Positions 6,864 to 9,433 of a stretch of 9,433 nt of DNA are shown here, piece after piece. Location: assembly GCA_009774235.1 (NCBI GenBank), contig VSNJ01000153.1:1-9433 (forward strand), in the 5' to 3' direction. Numbering within the stretch: the stretch's first letter is position 1; each line of letters opens with the position of its first letter. The notes beneath the pieces were generated by a model. It ran no database searches, was not told where the DNA came from, and was given only the letters and a program-made list of their open reading frames with translations. The position numbers and the translations under genes were made by a program. The DNA is from Lachnospiraceae bacterium (GTDB lineage: Bacteria > Bacillota > Clostridia > Lachnospirales > Lachnospiraceae).

Positions 6864-6902
6864 AATATATCCTCCTTGTTAATTTGTATATGAATTGTAA
6901 AC

Positions 6903-6931
6903 ATTATATACCTTGTTCCAGGTTCTTACAA
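6903..6931 (-). promoter_or_regulatory. hisS promoter (sigma-A type)
   Basis: On the minus strand TTGTAA and a perfect TATAAT are separated by 17 bp. Transcription would start near 6896, leaving only about 33 nt before the hisS ATG, too short for a T-box riboswitch. An inverted repeat CTTGT-11-ACAAG overlaps the -35 and spacer and could be an operator. The remaining gap up to the divergent promoter is AT-rich with no gene. Confidence 0.7.
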
Positions 6932-7045
6932 GAAGTTATTTGGAGACGTTACAATAGTTTTATAAATTATTTATTATATAAAATTTATCTTAGATGTATA
7001 ATACAAATAATTTATATATTTTTAAAATTATAGCGAAAAATTGTA

Positions 7046-7074
7046 TTAACATAATTATAGACATGTGGTATAAT
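7046..7074 (+). promoter_or_regulatory. Promoter P1 of the Rpn-like gene
   Basis: TTAACA (5 of 6), a 17-bp spacer and extended -10 TGG-TATAAT make a strong sigma-A promoter. Its start site near 7081 makes the ATG at 7083 essentially leaderless, which supports the downstream start at 7134. Confidence 0.75.
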
Positions 7075-7086
7075 ATATATAAATGC

Positions 7087-7115
7087 TTGCAATAACACGT
7101 CAACACTGGTATAAT
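7087..7115 (+). promoter_or_regulatory. Candidate promoter P2 of the Rpn-like gene
   Basis: TTGCAA, a 17-bp spacer and a second extended -10 TGG-TATAAT lie 41 bp downstream of P1. TGGTATAATA occurs in both. A start near 7121 would fall directly before the ribosome site. Confidence 0.45.
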
Positions 7116-7133
7116 ACAGAAAGAAGGAAGTTA

Positions 7134-8033
7134 ATGGATGATAAGAAAATACAATGGCATCCACCTTATGTGGCTGCTATGAATTTAGAAATGAGACATG
7201 ATATAGACAGGTTTATATTTGTACCAGAATATATACTGAACACTGGAACTCTTAAAATAGATCTTTTTATTGAGGACACTGGCAATATAGCACCTGCAAA
7301 TGAAATAGGGAAAATATTCAAAAAATATAATGTTCTGGAATATAAAAACCCAAAGGATAAACTTGGTATAGATGTATTTGTAAAAGTACAGTCATATGCA
7401 GGTCTGTTCAAAGCTTCTGGTGAAAAACCTGACAGCAGGAATATGAAAAGTATCACTGTATCATATGTACGTGAATCAAAACCTGAAAAACTTTTTAAAT
7501 ATCTTAAAAAATGTGGTGTAAGTATAGAAATCCCATATAAAGGAATATATTACATTTATGGCAGCAGTATACCATTTACAACACAAATTATAGTAACAAA
7601 GGAACTTGACCATGAAAAACATAAATGGTTGTGTGCTTTATCAGGCAGGCTTGAAGAACAAGATTTAAAAGACCTTCTTGCTGGTATAAGCAGCCTGGAT
7701 GGCAAAATGGAAAAAGAATATGCTGATTCAGTGTTAGAAGCAGCTTTAAAAGCAAATAAAAGACTGGCAGAAAAATTAAGGAGTGATGAAAATATGAGTA
7801 AAACATTATTAGAAATTATGGAACCTGTATTAAAAGAAAGAGAAGAAAAAATAAGAGAACAGGTAAGACGTGAAAGCAGACAAGAGGGCATATTAGAAGG
7901 CAGACGTGAAGGCAGACAAGAAGGTATGGTTTATGCATATTATGAAATGAATATGAAAACCATGGAAATTGCCAGAAAGTTACAGCTAACTGAAGAAGAA
8001 GTTTTAGAAATTATTAAAAGAAGAAATGAATAG
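7134..8033 (+). CDS. Rpn-like / PD-(D/E)XK nuclease-superfamily protein
   Basis: This is a member of a family abundant in Lachnospiraceae that resembles Rpn/PDDEXK transposase-type proteins; some relatives carry misleading database names. From the ATG at 7134 it has 299 residues. The core holds KIDLFIED (41-48, D43), NEIGKIFKKYN (56-66) and LEYKNP (68-73), giving a D ... E69-x-K71 set consistent with a PD-(D/E)XK site. A helical region (about 190-245) leads to a charged tail RRESRQEGILEGRREGRQEG (245-264) and an HTH-like end, MKTMEIARKLQLTEEEVLEII. The start was chosen for AAGGAAG just upstream; the ATG at 7083 overlaps the promoter start site. It is divergent from hisS and probably monocistronic. 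DNA cleavage is inferred; a role in recombination or defence is possible but unproven. Confidence 0.75.
   Translation: MDDKKIQWHPPYVAAMNLEMRHDIDRFIFVPEYILNTGTLKIDLFIEDTGNIAPANEIGKIFKKYNVLEYKNPKDKLGIDVFVKVQSYAGLFKASGEKPDSRNMKSITVSYVRESKPEKLFKYLKKCGVSIEIPYKGIYYIYGSSIPFTTQIIVTKELDHEKHKWLCALSGRLEEQDLKDLLAGISSLDGKMEKEYADSVLEAALKANKRLAEKLRSDENMSKTLLEIMEPVLKEREEKIREQVRRESRQEGILEGRREGRQEGMVYAYYEMNMKTMEIARKLQLTEEEVLEIIKRRNE
7867..7924 (+). repeat. 36-bp-period repeat inside the Rpn-like gene
   Basis: Two 22-bp copies (7867-7888 and 7903-7924) agree at 20 of 22 positions and lie exactly 36 bp apart, so the reading frame is kept. They encode RRESRQEG and RREGRQEG, separated by ILEG. Arrays of this kind can expand or shrink by replication slippage. 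Confidence 0.75.
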
Positions 8034-8045
8034 TTAAAAATATGT

Positions 8046-8150
8046 TAAAAGGGCGGTTGCATTAAAGAAATATATATAAAATATAACTGGATTTTTTACA
8101 TAATAATTTTATATTTTGTATATTATATTTTTAATACAGCTGCCCTAAAA
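8046..8150. mobile_element. MITE-like hairpin element (candidate)
   Basis: The ends are GGGCGGTTGCATTAAA (8051-8066) and, read inward from the other side, GGGCAGCTGTATTAAA (from 8145); 13 of 16 positions match. The AT-rich interior (63 bp) also pairs partly with itself. Both sides are flanked by the direct repeat TAAAA (8046-8050 and 8146-8150), as for a 5-bp target duplication. The 95-bp length, terminal inverted repeats and lack of an ORF fit a miniature transposable element. It could instead be a bidirectional terminator between the convergent Rpn-like and tarJ genes. Confidence 0.45.
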
Positions 8151-8182
8151 AATTACTACTTTTATCATAGTATATTTATAAA

Positions 8183-9208
8183 TTACTGGTTCCATACCAT
8201 AATTGTCTTGCCCATGCCCATCTGTATATCAGTTTCAAATGCCTGTACCATATCACTGGTTGTATGCACTTCTATCTCTGTGCCCACTATATTGCCAAGA
8301 TACCTTGCCAGCCAAGGATACTTTTTATACAAGGCAATGGTTTCTAAGAAATCCTCACGCCCACTCCTGCTGCTGCCCTGTATATGCAGGCCTTTTTCTA
8401 ATACCATGCGTGTATTTATCGGGACAGGGTATTCTGAAACACCAAGCAGTGATATTGTCCCTTCAGGTTCTATACAGCCAATAATCTGGTTTACTGCCTT
8501 ATGTGACGCAGAACCTCCCACACATTCAAATGCATGGTCTACAGATACATCTTCTGGTATATCCGCCACAAGGAATGTTTCCTCTGCAAATGAAAACCTG
8601 GACAGCTTCTCCCTGTCTGTGCCAAAAATATAAAGCTTTATCCCTGGGAACATTGCCTTCGAAACAAGCGCTGTGATATAGCCAAGGTTCCCGTCACCCC
8701 ATATCCCTGTTACCCTCCTCCTGCTGTGTGCTGCCCTGCCAAAACGCCTCATTGCATGCACGCTTACAGACACAAGCTCCGTAAAGGCTGCCACTGCCTT
8801 GTCAGTGGAAGGGGCAAGCGGCACTAACCGGTCCAGGGCAAGTGCAACATTCTCCTGCATAAAACCATCATAACCACTGGCACGGAACCTGCTTGAACGC
8901 AGGTAGTTCTCTGCAATTACACTGTCATATTCCACAGGGGTATTTGGCACCATGACAACCTCTGTGCCATACGGGAATGTCCCTGACGGGTCATACACCA
9001 CATACCCTGCCCCTTCATGTATTAATGCCATTGGCAGCTTCTGCCCCAGTACTTCCGCTGGCCGGAGTCCCTGGTAATACCGCTGGTCAGCATGGCATAT
9101 TGACAGGCGGGCAGGCCTTACCACAGCCTGCCCGCTACTTAAATCTATATTGTTAAAACATACTTCAAAACGCCTTGGCGCAACAAGGCGGTACACTGTG
9201 TTAAGCAT
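8183..9208 (-). CDS. tarJ: Ribulose-5-phosphate reductase (TarJ)
   Basis: TarJ reduces D-ribulose 5-phosphate to ribitol 5-phosphate with NADPH, feeding CDP-ribitol synthesis for teichoic acid or capsule. It is a zinc-dependent medium-chain dehydrogenase. From the ATG at 9208 it has 341 residues, the same length as Staphylococcus TarJ, and starts with the matching MLNTVYRLVAPRRFEV. Probable zinc ligands are C38 (SICHADQRYY), H64-E65 (LIHEGAG) and E144 (FTELVSVS). The nucleotide-binding loop is GIWGDGNLGY (168-177), and VDHAFECVGG and GSSRSG (278-283) are family blocks. The upstream ATG at 9238 was rejected because it sits inside the hairpin before the gene; 9208 has AAGGA seven bases upstream. 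It follows tarI by 51 bp. GC is clearly above that of the neighbours to the left. Confidence 0.93.
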   Translation of the reverse strand: MLNTVYRLVAPRRFEVCFNNIDLSSGQAVVRPARLSICHADQRYYQGLRPAEVLGQKLPMALIHEGAGYVVYDPSGTFPYGTEVVMVPNTPVEYDSVIAENYLRSSRFRASGYDGFMQENVALALDRLVPLAPSTDKAVAAFTELVSVSVHAMRRFGRAAHSRRRVTGIWGDGNLGYITALVSKAMFPGIKLYIFGTDREKLSRFSFAEETFLVADIPEDVSVDHAFECVGGSASHKAVNQIIGCIEPEGTISLLGVSEYPVPINTRMVLEKGLHIQGSSRSGREDFLETIALYKKYPWLARYLGNIVGTEIEVHTTSDMVQAFETDIQMGMGKTIMVWNQ

Positions 9209-9222
9209 CTCCTGTTCCTTCC

Positions 9223-9247
9223 TGCCAGGCATGTACAATGCCTGGCA
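9223..9247. repeat. Strong hairpin between tarI and tarJ
   Basis: TGCCAGGCAT and ATGCCTGGCA form perfect 10-bp arms around a 5-nt loop. On the plus strand the hairpin is followed within a few bases by seven T residues (9252-9258), the form of an intrinsic terminator for antisense transcription. On the sense (minus) strand no T run follows, so tarIJ read-through should continue. There it may act as a stability or processing element just before the tarJ ribosome site. Confidence 0.8.
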
Positions 9248-9259
9248 TGTATTTTTTTA

Positions 9260-9433
9260 TTAATATACAGATGTTTTCCCTGCCTGCTCCTGTACCAGTG
9301 ACTCCGCCACACGCAGGTCATATGGGTAAGTAATCTTTATATTAAATGTTTCGCCCTGTACCAGGTGTACATCCTCACCCCTTAGTACAAATATCTTACA
9401 GGCATCTGTAAGGGTTTCCTTTTCCTCATCATT
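9260..9433 (-). CDS. tarI: 3' end of ribitol-5-phosphate cytidylyltransferase (TarI), partial
   Basis: The last 57 codons are present, ending with a double stop TAATAA; the gene runs off the right edge. TarI (IspD-like family) joins CTP and ribitol 5-phosphate to make CDP-ribitol. The visible part reads TDACKIFVLRGEDVHLVQGE and continues NIKITYPYDLRVAESLVQEQ, the typical TarI/IspD C-terminus (VxLVxGxxxNIKITxPxDLxxAE). The catalytic N-terminal half is outside the window. The identity is supported by tarJ directly downstream, the standard tarI-tarJ order. Confidence 0.85.
   Translation of the reverse strand, partial: NDEEKETLTDACKIFVLRGEDVHLVQGETFNIKITYPYDLRVAESLVQEQAGKTSVY

Noticed and set aside
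6864..7045. Possible T-box riboswitch upstream of hisS
   Set aside because: A good promoter leaves a leader of only about 33 nt, and no T-box motif (TGGNACC) is seen in the gap.
7083..7133. Longer N-terminus of the Rpn-like protein starting MLAITRQHW
   Set aside because: The ATG coincides with the P1 transcription start and has no ribosome site; AAGGAAG precedes the ATG at 7134, where the family sequence begins.
7556..7891. 111-codon minus-strand frame opposite the Rpn-like gene
   Set aside because: Its low-complexity Ser/Leu-rich product is what antisense reading of Lys/Glu-rich coding DNA gives; no ribosome site was found.
8208..8633. 141-codon plus-strand reading frame opposite tarJ
   Set aside because: It is antisense to a well-conserved gene, has no family resemblance and no ribosome site; it is a shadow of the tarJ coding pattern.

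Overview
The window looks like chromosome of a low-GC Clostridia bacterium, most likely a Lachnospiraceae relative. This is inferred from the AT-rich DNA, strong AGGAG-type ribosome binding sites, and the protein families present: a WYL regulator starting MNLFSDIYNCYYQV, an Rpn-like PD-(D/E)XK protein, a LanF/BcrA-type ABC transporter and TarI/TarJ. The first 18 bases nearly match the Tn5/Nextera mosaic-end adapter, so the left edge is probably a contig end carrying untrimmed adapter.

Region 1 (1-2671, minus strand) is a peptide-antibiotic response operon. Its order is OmpR-family response regulator, histidine kinase, ABC ATPase with an E-loop, and the first eight codons of a probable permease cut off by the contig end. 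Stop/start overlaps link regulator to kinase and ATPase to permease.

Region 2 (2784-6931) is the most interesting part. A Thg1-like 3'-5' RNA polymerase and a small polynucleotide-kinase-like P-loop enzyme overlap by 4 bp. They are transcribed divergently from a WYL-domain regulator, and the next gene is a histidyl-tRNA synthetase. I infer a tRNA (tRNA-His?) 5'-end repair or maturation module: the kinase makes a 5'-phosphate from a 5'-OH, Thg1 rebuilds missing 5' nucleotides (perhaps G-1), HisRS uses the product, and WYL controls expression. No RNA ligase is visible. The set as a regulated unit deserves testing.

Region 3 (6864-8182) holds the divergent hisS and Rpn-like promoters, the Rpn-like gene with a short internal repeat, and a 95-bp MITE-like hairpin flanked by 5-bp direct repeats. 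Region 4 (8183-9433, minus strand) is part of a CDP-ribitol (teichoic acid or capsule) operon: the tarI 3' end and complete tarJ, separated by a perfect 10-bp-arm hairpin. This region is clearly richer in GC than the rest.
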